A stretch of 64,000 nucleotides of DNA from Mesorhizobium sp. (GCF_004962245.1 NZ_SUHQ01000029.1:1-64000), one strand, 5' to 3'; positions 27,413 to 37,047 are shown, counted from the stretch's first letter. Translations and numbers: made by a program. Notes: generated from the sequence alone by a model not told the origin.

Positions 27413-28176
27413 AGCGCATTGTTGTTTCCTTACTCTTCTTCATTGCCTTGCTGGCAATTTGGGGCATCGCTGCCAGCAGTGGGCGGTGGTCGCCCGTTCT
27501 GTTCCCCTCACCATGGAGCGTTGCTGAGTATCTTCGGGGAGCTTTGCTGGATGGGACTCTTGTTGAGGCGATCTATGTGACGATGAAGCGGCTTCTGGTT
27601 GGTTATGCAATCGGTTTGCTGATCGGACTGCCGCTCGGGTTGCTCGTCAGTTCTTCACAAATGTTGGAGGATACGGTCGGAGCGCTAGCGCTCGGGCTGC
27701 AGACGTTGCCGAGTGTATGTTGGGTACCCCTCGCACTTCTGTGGTTCGGCCAGACCGAAGGCGCGATGCTGTTCGTGGTCGTCATGGGAACTGTTTGGTC
27801 CGTTATCATCGCCACCGATCATGGCGCACGCACCATTCCGCCGATCTATGCCCGCGCGGCGCGAACCATGGGATCGCAGGGGCTGCATCTCTGGATCAGG
27901 GTGATGCTGCCTGCATCCTTGCCGTTCCTGGTGAGCGGCATGAAGCAAGGTTGGGCTTTCGCGTGGCGTTCCCTGATGGCGGCAGAGATCTACGTGACCA
28001 TCCTGACGGGATTTGGCCTTGGTCAACTGCTGCACTATGGGCGGGAGCTGCAGGCGATGGATCAGGTAATCGGCGCCATGGCGATGATCGTGATCATCGG
28101 TTCGCTGGCTGACAGAATTCTGTTTTCGCCCTGGGAGCGATTTGTTCACCGGCGCTGGGGGACGAATGTCAAGTAA
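27409..28176 (+). CDS. ABC transporter permease (SsuC/TauC type)
   Basis: 255 residues, six predicted helices. The ATPase-docking loop reads YARAARTMGSQGLHLWIRVM, followed by LPASLPFLVSGMKQGWAFAWR, typical of the nitrate/sulfonate/bicarbonate group. Inner-membrane channel of the importer encoded with 25602 and 26585. Confidence 0.92.
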   Translation: MKRIVVSLLFFIALLAIWGIAASSGRWSPVLFPSPWSVAEYLRGALLDGTLVEAIYVTMKRLLVGYAIGLLIGLPLGLLVSSSQMLEDTVGALALGLQTLPSVCWVPLALLWFGQTEGAMLFVVVMGTVWSVIIATDHGARTIPPIYARAARTMGSQGLHLWIRVMLPASLPFLVSGMKQGWAFAWRSLMAAEIYVTILTGFGLGQLLHYGRELQAMDQVIGAMAMIVIIGSLADRILFSPWERFVHRRWGTNVK

Positions 28177-28272
28177 CCTACGGAAAGGGCCGGACATGCG
28201 ATCGTAGCGAGGTCTATCGTCAGCTTTCCCCCCGTGCCCGCCAAGTCTTGCTGGCATCGATTTTCACATTCG

Positions 28273-28286
28273 TTGATCGGAATCAA
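28273..28286 (+). promoter_or_regulatory. Perfect FixK/FNR box
   Basis: TTGATCGGAATCAA, both half-sites exact, 79 bp ahead of the small protein gene at 28366, which heads a three-gene operon. Confidence 0.75.
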
Positions 28287-28365
28287 TGCCGCGCTGAGCG
28301 TCTCATGGATTACTCATGTGCCTCGCATCGGACCGATAGGCTAGCGAGGCTAAGGATTGAATTCG

Positions 28366-28692
28366 ATGGCAGCGATTGATCTCGAAGAGGCCTTGAACGA
28401 CCCGGCATCGGTCTTTGGTCGGCCGGAAGATGTCTTGGCGCGAACAATGCTATCGAAGGAGCAGAAGATCGAGATCCTCGGTCGCTGGCTCTACAATGCG
28501 GAAGAAGAGGCCGTCGCTCTCGAGGAAAGCATGCCTGGCGAAGAGACTGACGTGCTGCGTCAAGTCCTGGTCGCACTTGGAACACTCACCGGCCCGATTG
28601 ATGTCGAACATTGTGCGCCCTCGAAGCAGCATGGCCGATCGCAAAGCTCTGTCACGGTCCCGCACTCAGACCGGTCTGGAGCGAAGCGGTGA
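28366..28692 (+). CDS. Conserved small acidic hypothetical protein
   Basis: 108 residues from ATG 28366, with AAGGA 9 nt ahead. The N-terminal two thirds (DLEEALNDPASVFGRPEDV, LSKEQKIEILGRWLYNAEEE) match a rhizobial family I remember as unnamed, found near stress genes. The C-terminus is basic and looks like an extension. Function unknown. The stop overlaps the hydrolase start (GTGA). Confidence 0.75.
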   Translation: MAAIDLEEALNDPASVFGRPEDVLARTMLSKEQKIEILGRWLYNAEEEAVALEESMPGEETDVLRQVLVALGTLTGPIDVEHCAPSKQHGRSQSSVTVPHSDRSGAKR

Positions 28693-29378
28693 GCAGGAGT
28701 CCCAAATTGTATCGCGGTGATCGCGGGGAAGTCGTCGAGGTTTTGATCCCTCCGATTGGATTGGCCGGATCGCTGTGCCTTCCGCAACAGTCGCGTGCCA
28801 TCATAGCCTTCGCTCACGGCAGCGGTTCAAGCCGGCTCAGTCCGCGCAACACCTATGTGGCGGAAGCCCTCAATCATGCTGGATTTGCCACTTTGCTGTT
28901 CGATTTGCTGACGAAGGAAGAAGAGGCGGATAGATCCAATGTCTTCGATGTTCCGCTCCTCGCAGAACGCCTGACTACAGCCTTGAATTGGACCTTCGCG
29001 GACCCGCGGACGGATAAACTGCCAGTGGGATTGTTTGGCGCAAGCACCGGTGCTGCAGCTGCCCTCGTCGCGACGGCGGCGCTCGGAGACAGGATAGGTG
29101 CCGTGGTGTCGCGCGGCGGGCGACCGGATATGGCGGCGGCCGCGCTCGAAAAGGTCCGTGCGCCAACATTGCTGATTGTTGGCGGGAACGACCAGGATGT
29201 TCTTGCGCTGAACAGATCGGCGCTGGCTCGTCTCATCTGTCCCAAGGAGCTGAAAGTCATTCCGGGTGCGAGCCATCTTTTTTTAGAATCTGGTGCGCTT
29301 GACGCTGTTGTCGCCGAGGCGAGCGCGTGGTTCACGCGCCACCTCTCGCCGGCAGCCCGCCATGCGAGAGAGGGTTGA
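28689..29378 (+). CDS. Dienelactone hydrolase-like alpha/beta hydrolase
   Basis: 229 residues from GTG 28689, overlapping the previous stop. Nucleophile elbow GLFGASTGAAAA (Ser in G-x-S-x-G), acid region LLIVGGNDQDV, and catalytic His in PGASHLF. FAHGSGSSRLSPRN supplies the oxyanion region. In many bacteria this hydrolase is fused or adjacent to the PRT family found directly downstream, which supports a shared but unknown role. Confidence 0.87.
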   Translation: MSRSPKLYRGDRGEVVEVLIPPIGLAGSLCLPQQSRAIIAFAHGSGSSRLSPRNTYVAEALNHAGFATLLFDLLTKEEEADRSNVFDVPLLAERLTTALNWTFADPRTDKLPVGLFGASTGAAAALVATAALGDRIGAVVSRGGRPDMAAAALEKVRAPTLLIVGGNDQDVLALNRSALARLICPKELKVIPGASHLFLESGALDAVVAEASAWFTRHLSPAARHAREG

Positions 29379-29382
29379 TCCC

Positions 29383-30060
29383 ATGCCGTTCGCAGATCGC
29401 TCCGAGGCAGGAAAACGGCTGGGCAAGGCCCTTGATCGCTATCGAGGGAAGAATGTCATCGTGCTGGCCTTGCCCCGCGGCGGCGTACCGGTGGCGGCAG
29501 AGGTGGCCTCCTATCTGAAGGCTCCGCTCGACCTGCTGCTGGTGCGTAAGATTGGGGTGCCTGCCCAGCCTGAGCTCGCCATGGGCGCGATCATCGACGG
29601 CGAAGATCCCATCGTTGTGCGCAACGAAGATGTCATTCGCCTTGCCTGGGTGTCGGCGGCAGAGTTTGACAAGTCATGCGAGAGGGAACTCGCCGAAATC
29701 GAACGCCGGCGTCGTCTCTACGTTGGCGATCGCCACCGTGTCGACGTCGAAGGCCGGATTGCGATCATTGTCGATGACGGGATCGCAACAGGCGCGACCG
29801 TCCGGGCCGCGATCCGCGGCCTGAGGCGACGCAAGCCTGGCAGCATCGTGCTGGCGGTTCCGGTGGCCCCGCCTGAGACGATCGAGGCGCTGAGGAAAGA
29901 GGCCGACGATGTCATCTGTCTTGAAGAGCCCGAATTCTTTCAGGCGATCGGTCTTTATTATCGCGATTTCCGTCAATTGAGGGATCAGGACGTGATTGCC
30001 TTGATGGACGCCGCACAGGCCAGGGTGGCCGCAGGAAGGCCCTCCACAGTCAACGAATAG
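29383..30060 (+). CDS. Phosphoribosyltransferase-family protein
   Basis: 225 residues from ATG 29383 (ATG 29362 is in frame and also possible; a GAGAGGG site fits 29383). PRPP loop AIIVDDGIATGATVRAA and VLALPRGGVPVAAEVA are clear. It is a paralogue of 22941-23636, roughly collinear along the whole length. Third gene of the operon behind the box at 28273. Confidence 0.88.
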   Translation: MPFADRSEAGKRLGKALDRYRGKNVIVLALPRGGVPVAAEVASYLKAPLDLLLVRKIGVPAQPELAMGAIIDGEDPIVVRNEDVIRLAWVSAAEFDKSCERELAEIERRRRLYVGDRHRVDVEGRIAIIVDDGIATGATVRAAIRGLRRRKPGSIVLAVPVAPPETIEALRKEADDVICLEEPEFFQAIGLYYRDFRQLRDQDVIALMDAAQARVAAGRPSTVNE

Positions 30061-30108
30061 TGGCTCAGATATTCCTGACCGTTGCGTGGACCGCGCCCAT
30101 GATTGAGA

Positions 30109-30573
30109 TCAGCGCTGAAAGCGGCCGACGATTTCGGTGAAAGCCAGAACATGGGGCTGTAGCGCTGCCACGACCTGTCGGCAGTCTGCCTTGCCGAGGT
30201 CGAGATGATCCACATCAAGTGCGAATAGCCGAAAATGATAATGGTGGATGCCATGCCCCTTGGGTGGGCAGGGCCCGGCATAACCAATCCTGCCGAAATC
30301 GTTCACCGCTTGCTTCGTGCCGTCAGCAAAAGTCTCCGTTCGCGGCAGACGTTCGGCAAGCTGCAATTGGCGTGAGGGGATATCAAATATGGCCCAGTGG
30401 AAGAACGTGCCGCTGGGTGCGTCCGGATCGTGACAGGTGAGTGCGAAGCTTTTGGTGCCCTCAGGTGCGTCCTGCCATTTGAAAGGCGGCGAGACATCTT
30501 CCCCGCCGCAGGTATGGCGACGCGGGACGATGGCGTCATTGTCGAAGGCTGGGCTGGTGAACATCATGTCCAT
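30109..30573 (-). CDS. YbhB/YbcL (PEBP/Raf kinase inhibitor-like) protein
   Basis: 154 residues from ATG 30573, preceded by GAGGTGG; upstream in-frame codons to 30639 look non-coding. The phosphatidylethanolamine-binding protein signature is visible: TCGGEDVSPPFKW, LTCHDPDAPSGTFFHW, and GYAGPCPPKGHGIHHYHF. Small cytosolic or periplasmic ligand-binding fold of unknown physiological partner in bacteria. Confidence 0.9.
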   Translation of the reverse strand: MDMMFTSPAFDNDAIVPRRHTCGGEDVSPPFKWQDAPEGTKSFALTCHDPDAPSGTFFHWAIFDIPSRQLQLAERLPRTETFADGTKQAVNDFGRIGYAGPCPPKGHGIHHYHFRLFALDVDHLDLGKADCRQVVAALQPHVLAFTEIVGRFQR

Positions 30574-31219
30574 GTTGGTTCCACCTCGCGTTTTTGCCCG
30601 GAATGCGGTGTCAGCATGAAACCACAGCTGCGTGCCCATCCCGGCTTGCTTATGTTTTTCCTGCCCGACCAGAAAAGTCCGCGGGCAAGCGTCGTCATAA
30701 CCGATCTCGCCGGACCTGTGTTCCGCCGGGCGGCGTAATCGGTTGCGGAACGGAGGAGAGGCTCATAGAGCGTTGGATCGGAGGGCGCGGCAGGATTCTG
30801 ATCGATGCCGCGACCGGTCATCACGTCTCCGCAAGAGCCTCGTTCTCGTGGGTTTGGTCGTCGCCTACACGCTCTACTGGGAGGCTTTTGTCTCCGTCCG
30901 TGCTTCTTCGCGGCTGCGGCAAGCGTCATCATAGTATTGCATTTTGAAAGGTTGCACCAAGGCAGACCCGTGGTTGTTGCGATAAACAAGTGAGCGCCAT
31001 TCAGGATTTTTTGTGAAACGCTCACTGTTGAACCTCGAGCAGAGACACGGATTGTCCGTTGACGTGAATCAAAATGGCTTTGGGCGTTTGTGCTAGCATT
31101 CAAATTTCTGGGTGTATGGCGGCAATGCCTGCTACGCGCCTGCCTTGCGGATGATCAGTTGGCATCAACGGAACATCCTCTTGTGTTGAACCTATCCATT
31201 TGAAGTGAGTGTTGGAAAC
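30574..31219. other. Gap before glucokinase
   Basis: No recognised gene. Plus-strand frames at 30594-30947 and 30743-30934 lack family resemblance. A one-mismatch FixK box lies at 31059-31072. Confidence 0.4.
31059..31072 (+). promoter_or_regulatory. FixK/FNR-like box
   Basis: TTGACGTGAATCAA, one mismatch (C for T in the left half), about 147 bp ahead of the glucokinase start. Confidence 0.55.
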
Positions 31220-32212
31220 ATGACCCTAACCGATAAATCTCGCATCGCTCTTGTGGCTGACATAGGCGGGACCAATGCGCGGTTTGCGATTGCGGACATC
31301 GATGAGCTCACAATCAAACATTTCGCCAGTTTTCGGTGCGACATGTTTCCATCGCTCCAAACCGCGATCAAAGCCTACATGGATTGCATCCCGCACCGGC
31401 CTTCGATCGCGGGTTTTGCTATTGCCGGTCCGGTTACGGAAGAGACTGTCCGAATGACAAATCTTCCATGGTCCTTCTCGCGTAAGGATCTGTGTTTAGC
31501 AAGCGGTGCAAAGTACGTTCATTTGGTCAATGATTTCGAGGCGCTCGCCATGTCTCTGCCCTTCTTGGGCCCACACGACCTCCACAAGATCGGCGGAGGA
31601 GACGCGGTGGACCGCGCGCCGAAGGTCGTGCTTGGACCAGGCACGGGTCTAGGTGTTGCCGGTCTTGTCTCTTCTCCGTCAGGTTGGATCGCAATCCCCA
31701 GCGAAGGCGGCCACATTTCCTTCGCGGCCGAAGATGCCGATGAACTCTCGCTCATCAAGCTCATCGCAAAAAACGAAAAGCACGTGTCGGCGGAGCGTTT
31801 GATTTCAGGTCCAGGGCTCGTGCAGATCTACCAAGCGCTGGCCCAGACGCAGGGGGGCGCGGTGGGACTGGCGTCGGCACCCGAGATCGTGGAACAGGCG
31901 CTGCACGGCGAGAATCGCCTCGCCCTCGAAGCTCTCGGATATCTTGAGAAATGGCTCGGCCGTTTCGCCGGAGACATGGCCCTTGTGTACGGCGCTCGGG
32001 GCGGCGTCTATCTCGGCGGCGGCATCCCCGCGAGGGTTTTCGACCCTTCAGAAGCCACCGCTTTCCGTTTGGCGTTCTTCCACAGGGAGTTTCAATATAA
32101 GGGGCGCCTGTCGTCCTTTCTCGAGCCGATCCCGATCTTTGTGATCAAGGCGCTGGACGCGGGATTGCGTGGTGCGGCAGTGGCGCTGTCCCAGGCGGAA
32201 GTCTTATGTTAA
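31220..32212 (+). CDS. glk: Glucokinase
   Basis: 330 residues from ATG 31220; a GTG at 31205 would add five. Phosphate loop VADIGGTNARFA, then GFAIAGPV, LVNDFEALA with the catalytic Asp, LGPGTGLGVAGL, and SEGGHISFAA. It phosphorylates glucose with ATP to glucose-6-phosphate in the cytosol. Group-A bacterial glucokinase by these motifs. It faces a PfkB kinase gene convergently, and lies in the FixK-box block, pointing to sugar use at low oxygen. Confidence 0.92.
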   Translation: MTLTDKSRIALVADIGGTNARFAIADIDELTIKHFASFRCDMFPSLQTAIKAYMDCIPHRPSIAGFAIAGPVTEETVRMTNLPWSFSRKDLCLASGAKYVHLVNDFEALAMSLPFLGPHDLHKIGGGDAVDRAPKVVLGPGTGLGVAGLVSSPSGWIAIPSEGGHISFAAEDADELSLIKLIAKNEKHVSAERLISGPGLVQIYQALAQTQGGAVGLASAPEIVEQALHGENRLALEALGYLEKWLGRFAGDMALVYGARGGVYLGGGIPARVFDPSEATAFRLAFFHREFQYKGRLSSFLEPIPIFVIKALDAGLRGAAVALSQAEVLC

Positions 32213-32265
32213 CATATTCGACAGCATTTCGCCGGATAGGTAGCTCAGCACAATGGCGCCAGCCG

Positions 32266-33189
32266 CTATGACAATGCAGCTGCGCTGAGGTCGAACACGT
32301 CCTTTCGACGGCAAAGCTGAAAGCCGGGCCTCATAATTGCAGCTGCACCAGCGGCAACGCCCAATCTGAGAGCGTCTTCAAGGGCCTTACCTTCGGAAAG
32401 TGCCCAGATCATTGCTCCGAGGAAGCTGTCTCCCGCGCCTACGGTAGAGCGCGCTCGCACCTGGATTGCAGGTACGCGCAGTACACCTTGAGCGCTAGCA
32501 AGGAGTGCGCCGTCCGCCCCCATGGTAACCGCGACCAACTCTGCCGCGCCGCCGGCCACGATGTCGGACGCAGCTTGGCGGACACCCCTTTCATCAAGTT
32601 TGTGGCCGACAAACTGCTCCAGCTCCCCAAGGCTCGGCTTCACCAGGAAGACACGCGAATGCTTAAGCGTCGTACCGAGACCGGTGCCGGAACTGTCGAG
32701 AACAAATTTCGCACCGCGCGCTGCAGCTAACTTGGCCATTCGGCCGTAAATGTCGGAAGCTGTGTTCTTGGGGAGACTCCCGCTCGCAACAACGTACTGC
32801 CCTGCGTGGGATGCAATTATATCTAAACACGGCTTCAATTCTCCAGGCCGCACTGAAGGCCCCTCGGGAACAAAGCGATATTCGAGGCCCGTGCTGCGTT
32901 CGCGAACCATGAAGCTGATCCTGGTATCGCCCCTGATCGGCACAAGGTGACCGAGCACTCCTTCCTTTTGCAGCAGGCGAGCCAGTAAGGAGCCTGTCTC
33001 TCCTCCTGCAAGGAAGTAGGCTTCGGCTTCTCCTCCTAACGCCGTGATCACGCGAGCGACATTGATCCCGCCACCACCGGGATCAAACCTTGTGTCGGTG
33101 GTTCGCACCTTGCGAGTCGGGCGCACGGTTTCCGTTTCGCTTGAAACGTCGAGCGCTGGGTTGAGCGTTATGGTCAGGATCCGTGTCAC
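32266..33189 (-). CDS. pfkB: PfkB-family phosphofructokinase
   Basis: About 307 residues from GTG 33189 (ATG 33228 is also in frame). TRILTITLNPALD is the start typical of the 6-phosphofructokinase II/1-phosphofructokinase/tagatose-6-phosphate kinase group. GGGGINVARVI forms the sugar site, LVKPSLGELEQF follows, and STVGAGDSFLGAMI carries the catalytic Asp. Most rhizobia use the Entner-Doudoroff route and lack classical PfkA, so a PfkB 6-phosphofructokinase would add an EMP step. 1-phosphofructokinase cannot be excluded. Confidence 0.85.
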   Translation of the reverse strand: MTRILTITLNPALDVSSETETVRPTRKVRTTDTRFDPGGGGINVARVITALGGEAEAYFLAGGETGSLLARLLQKEGVLGHLVPIRGDTRISFMVRERSTGLEYRFVPEGPSVRPGELKPCLDIIASHAGQYVVASGSLPKNTASDIYGRMAKLAAARGAKFVLDSSGTGLGTTLKHSRVFLVKPSLGELEQFVGHKLDERGVRQAASDIVAGGAAELVAVTMGADGALLASAQGVLRVPAIQVRARSTVGAGDSFLGAMIWALSEGKALEDALRLGVAAGAAAIMRPGFQLCRRKDVFDLSAAALS

Positions 33190-33265
33190 GAGCTGCTCGG
33201 CAATCTTCCACACCAACCCGTGAGCCATTGGCGCTTGTATCGCGTACGCCAATCGCGACTGACTA

Positions 33266-33463
33266 TCAGACGAACAGCTTGCTGGGACCCGGCTTGTCGC
33301 CGCCTTGACCTGGCGCAAATATCAAAATGTAATAATGCGCCTCGACCTCGACAACATCCATTGCCGCCAAGGCGTTCGGTGCCAGCTGGTTAAAGTCCGC
33401 GTTGTCCCAAGGCCCGCAAAAAATCGGGTTCCGGATGCGCCTCATCGAGGTTCCTGACGTCAC
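33266..33463 (-). CDS. Short unidentified ORF, uncertain
   Basis: 65 codons (for example FCGPWDNADFNQLAPNALAA) of no family I recognise. It overlaps the end of the MalK-like remnant by 4 nt, so it may be the remains of a gene from the same lost transport operon. Confidence 0.25.
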   Translation of the reverse strand: MTSGTSMRRIRNPIFCGPWDNADFNQLAPNALAAMDVVEVEAHYYILIFAPGQGGDKPGPSKLFV

Positions 33464-33800
33464 AGGTGAAGGCCGGTTGCGGGATCGAATATCTTTGCGC
33501 GGTTCATGTTGACCTCGAACCGGAACATCGTTCCTACGGGCACTTTGTCCTGCGGGTCAACGCGCCCGATCGCCTCGATCCCGCCCAGCGTAAACACCAG
33601 CAACGTGTCGGGACCAGTCGGCTCGACCACGTCGATCGCGCGTTCGAATAAAAACGTGTCCGCCCTGGGCCGGTGTGCGCCCTCACGAACGATCACCTCT
33701 GGCCTGAGGGCCGAGCACGAGCTCGACGCCCAGATGGGTCTCGCTGCCGCTTCCAGCCCTTTAGGGATCGGAAACAGGACTGTGCCGGCGCGATCCTCTG
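33460..33800 (-). pseudogene. UgpC/MalK-type ABC ATPase C-terminal remnant
   Basis: ADTFLFERAIDVVEPTGPD and RFEVNMNRAKIFDPATG are the end of the TOBE domain of sugar-importer ATPases (normally ...FDP-x-TG-x-x-L at the terminus). Upstream, in other frames, come LGVELVLG and RPEVIVREGAH, the G-x-RPE-x segment before it. The nucleotide-binding domain is missing and frames are broken, so only the tail of the gene survives. Confidence 0.7.
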
Positions 33801-33875
33801 AGTCCTGCCTGCTCGATCACCAAGCAGGACATAGGCTGCATTAATGACCCGCCAACAACAGCGCCCTTCGATTTC

Positions 33876-33889
33876 TTGACTGGGATCAA
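33876..33889 (+). promoter_or_regulatory. FixK/FNR-like box
   Basis: TTGACTGGGATCAA, one mismatch, 50 bp ahead of the PEP synthase start codon. Confidence 0.65.
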
Positions 33890-33939
33890 AGCTTCTGCAC
33901 GCGAAGTTGGCAGACTGAGAAAATGTCAGGGAGAGTCGA

Positions 33940-36345
33940 ATGAGTGGGCGGCCTTCACGAGCCGACAAACTCGCGGTCCGATTTGAAGAGATCGGACGCG
34001 GTGATGTGGGCCGTGTCGGTGGCAAGAATGCTTCCCTGGGCGAGATGGTTCAGGCCCTGGCACCAAAAGGCATTCGTGTCCCGCCTGGGTTTGCGACGAC
34101 GGCTGAGGCCTACTGGGATTTCATACAAGCGAACCGGCTAAAAGAGCGCATCCAAGAGCTGCTTGGCGCATTGGTTGCCGGCAAGGCTGCTCTTGCCGAG
34201 ACGGGCCAGGCGATTCGGGAATTGTTTCTACATGGTGATTGGCCCGCGGAAACCGCGGCCGCGATCACGGCTGCGTATCGCGAGCTTTGCCAGCGCATTG
34301 GAAAAGCAGAGGTCGATGTCGCCGTGCGTTCGAGCGCGACCGCCGAGGATTTGCCCGACGCGAGCTTTGCCGGCCAGCAGGAGACCTTTTTGAACATTCG
34401 TGGTGACAAGGCGCTGTTGGTGGCATGCCGCCGTTGCTACGCCTCGCTCTTTACCGATCGAGCCATTAGCTATCGCCAGGCAAAAGGCTTCGACCACATG
34501 AGCGTCGCCCTTTCAATCGGCGTTCAGCAGATGGTCCGTTCGGATCTTGGCGGATCGGGTGTCATGTTCTCAATCGACACGGAAACCGGCTTCAAGGATG
34601 TCGTCGTGATCGACGCCGCCTGGGGACTGGGTGAAAACGTTGTGCAGGGCGCGGTCGATCCCGACGAATATCAGGTTTTCAAGCCGCTGCTCTCCGATCC
34701 CGCTCTCGCACCCATCATCGGCAAGAAGTGCGGCGACAAGGCGCAAAAGATGATCTACGCCGCCGGCGACAAGCCAACTCGCAACGTGCCAACCTCGAAG
34801 ATGGAGCGCGCAGCTTTCGTACTTGAGGATCGCGAGATCCTGGCGCTGGCCAGGTGGGCCACTGTGATCGAGACCCACTACGGCTGCCCGATGGACATGG
34901 AATGGGCAAAGGATGGCGAGACGGGCGAGACTTTCATCGTCCAGGCCCGGCCGGAGACGGTCCAGTCGCGTCGTGAAGCGGCGGCGTTCAGGTCCTACAC
35001 AATCACACGAAAGGGCAGAAAGCTTACCACTGGCCTTGCCATCGGCGATGCGGTCGTCGCAGGTCGAGTCTGCCTGATCGAAAATGCCCGCGATATCGCC
35101 ACCTTCGTCGACGGTGCTATCCTCGTCACAGGAACCACCGATCCGGATTGGGTACCAATCATGAAGCGGGCAGCTGCGATCGTCACCGATCACGGCGGGC
35201 GTACATCGCATGCTGCCATCGTCAGTCGCGAACTCGGGTTGCCAGCAATCGTTGGCACCGGCAACGCGACTGAATTGCTGCATGGCGAGCAAGTGGTAAC
35301 GGTGTCCTGCGCCGAAGGCGACCAGGGGTTTGTCTACGAAGGAACGGCCGACTTCGAAACAGAAATGGTCGACATGACCAACCTTCCAGAAACGCACACC
35401 CAGATTATGCTCAATCTGGCAAATCCGGCCGCCGCGCTGCGCTGGTGGCGTCTTCCTGCCGACGGTGTCGGTCTTGCCCGCATGGAGTTCGTGGTGAGTA
35501 ACCACATCCGAGTCCATCCGATGGCGCTGGTGCACTATGATCAGCTCAAAGTCGAGGCCGCCAAACGCGAGATCGCGGAATTGACGGTCGGCTATGCAGA
35601 CAAGACGGAGTATTTTGTCGACCGGCTGGCGCGCGGACTGTCGCGCATCGCCGCGGCGCTTTACCCGAAGCCCGTCATTGTGCGCATGAGCGATTTCAAG
35701 ACCAATGAATATGCCGGGCTGATCGGTGGCGCCCAGTTCGAGCCAAAAGAGGAAAACCCGATGATCGGGTTCCGAGGCGCATCCCGCTACTATTCTCCGC
35801 TTTACCGAGAGGGCTTCGCGCTTGAGTGCCGAGCCATCCGTCGGCTGCGGAACGAAATGGGATTTCGGAACGTCATCGTGATGATCCCGTTTTGCCGGTC
35901 GACGCATGAGGCCGACCAGGTGCTCGAGGCCATGGCAGCGAACGGGCTCAGGCGCGGCGAAGATGATCTGGAGGTCTTCGTCATGTGCGAAATTCCGTCC
36001 AACGTCATTCTAGCGGCGGAATTCGCAAAACGCTTCGACGGCTTCTCGATCGGATCGAACGACCTTACACAGCTCACTCTTGGCGTCGATCGGGACTCCG
36101 CCGAGCTCGCGAGCTTGTTCGATGAACAGGATGCCGCAGTCAAATGGATGATCTCGAACGTCATCAGTGCAGCCCGCAAGTCTGGCGCCAAGATTGGCCT
36201 CTGCGGGCAAGCGCCGAGCGATCATCCCGAATTCGCGACATTCCTCGTCGACTGCGGCATCGACTCGATCTCGGTCAGTCCCGACAGCTTCATCGCGGTG
36301 AAGCGCAAGGTCGCTATGGCGGAAGCGGCGACCAAAAAACAGTGA
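33940..36345 (+). CDS. ppsA: Phosphoenolpyruvate synthase
   Basis: 801 residues, normal for PpsA. The N-terminal ATP-grasp part starts with VGGKNASLGEMVQAL and contains VRSSATAEDLPDASFAGQQE. The phosphohistidine loop TDHGGRTSHAAI carries His424. The C-terminal barrel has the catalytic Cys755 in GLCGQAPSDHPEF. Reaction: pyruvate + ATP + water to PEP + AMP + phosphate, for gluconeogenesis. Pyruvate phosphate dikinase is unlikely because the length is PpsA-like. A FixK-like box lies 50 bp ahead; the CBS-BON gene follows 9 nt after the stop. Confidence 0.93.
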   Translation: MSGRPSRADKLAVRFEEIGRGDVGRVGGKNASLGEMVQALAPKGIRVPPGFATTAEAYWDFIQANRLKERIQELLGALVAGKAALAETGQAIRELFLHGDWPAETAAAITAAYRELCQRIGKAEVDVAVRSSATAEDLPDASFAGQQETFLNIRGDKALLVACRRCYASLFTDRAISYRQAKGFDHMSVALSIGVQQMVRSDLGGSGVMFSIDTETGFKDVVVIDAAWGLGENVVQGAVDPDEYQVFKPLLSDPALAPIIGKKCGDKAQKMIYAAGDKPTRNVPTSKMERAAFVLEDREILALARWATVIETHYGCPMDMEWAKDGETGETFIVQARPETVQSRREAAAFRSYTITRKGRKLTTGLAIGDAVVAGRVCLIENARDIATFVDGAILVTGTTDPDWVPIMKRAAAIVTDHGGRTSHAAIVSRELGLPAIVGTGNATELLHGEQVVTVSCAEGDQGFVYEGTADFETEMVDMTNLPETHTQIMLNLANPAAALRWWRLPADGVGLARMEFVVSNHIRVHPMALVHYDQLKVEAAKREIAELTVGYADKTEYFVDRLARGLSRIAAALYPKPVIVRMSDFKTNEYAGLIGGAQFEPKEENPMIGFRGASRYYSPLYREGFALECRAIRRLRNEMGFRNVIVMIPFCRSTHEADQVLEAMAANGLRRGEDDLEVFVMCEIPSNVILAAEFAKRFDGFSIGSNDLTQLTLGVDRDSAELASLFDEQDAAVKWMISNVISAARKSGAKIGLCGQAPSDHPEFATFLVDCGIDSISVSPDSFIAVKRKVAMAEAATKKQ

Positions 36346-36354
36346 GGCAAGACA

Positions 36355-37047
36355 ATGAAAGCCAGTGACATCATGACATTGGGGGCGACGACGGTACGCC
36401 CTGACACTACCATCGAGCATGCGGCGCGTGTCATGCTTGAGCATCGCGTCAGCGGCCTGCCGGTCGTCAACGCACAAGGAAAGCTGCTGGGCATTGTTAC
36501 CGAACGTGACCTGTTGCGCCGGGAGGAGATCGGAACCGAGCGTCATCGCCCACGATGGCTCGAAATCTGGCTGAGTGCGAGACAGCTGGCGCAGGAATAC
36601 GCGCAGGAGCACGGGCGGAAGGTCGAGCACGTCATGAGCCGCGATGTCGCAAGCGTCGGACCGGACACCCCCCTCAGCGAGATCGTCGACCTGATGGAAG
36701 AACGTGGCATCAAGCGGTTGCCGGTCGTCAGCGACGGCAAAGTGATCGGCATCGTAAGCCGCTCCAACCTATTGTTGGCGCTATCGCGACATACGGGTGA
36801 AATCCCTTCATCGGTCTTCAGCGACCTGACAATCCGCAAGAGCATTTTGGACGAAGTCGAAAGCAAGCCCTGGACGCAGGGCGCCACGATCGACATCGTC
36901 GTTCGCGACGGTGTCGTCAATCTGAACGGAACGGTCGCGGATGAAAAGGTGCGCGCAGCAATACGCATCGCGGCGGAAAACACGCCGGGCGCTGTCCGCG
37001 TCGTGGACAATCTCCGCGTTGTCACTTTGTCTGCCGGCTACACGTGA
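36355..37047 (+). CDS. CBS-pair plus BON domain protein
   Basis: 230 residues. Two CBS motifs: about 5-65 (DIMTLGATTVRPDTTIEHAA, then GIVTERDLL) and 95-150 (MSRDVASVGPDTPLSEIVDL, then GIVSRSNLL). A BON domain fills 155-225 (IDIVVRDGVVNLNGTV). CBS pairs sense adenine nucleotides; BON binds membranes or lipids. Probably co-transcribed with ppsA, so it may sense energy charge under low oxygen. Confidence 0.9.
   Translation: MKASDIMTLGATTVRPDTTIEHAARVMLEHRVSGLPVVNAQGKLLGIVTERDLLRREEIGTERHRPRWLEIWLSARQLAQEYAQEHGRKVEHVMSRDVASVGPDTPLSEIVDLMEERGIKRLPVVSDGKVIGIVSRSNLLLALSRHTGEIPSSVFSDLTIRKSILDEVESKPWTQGATIDIVVRDGVVNLNGTVADEKVRAAIRIAAENTPGAVRVVDNLRVVTLSAGYT

Noticed and set aside
33266..33463. Phosphoketolase or dehydrogenase tail
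   Set aside because: Considered because of the sugar-metabolism context, but no motif supports it; left as unidentified.
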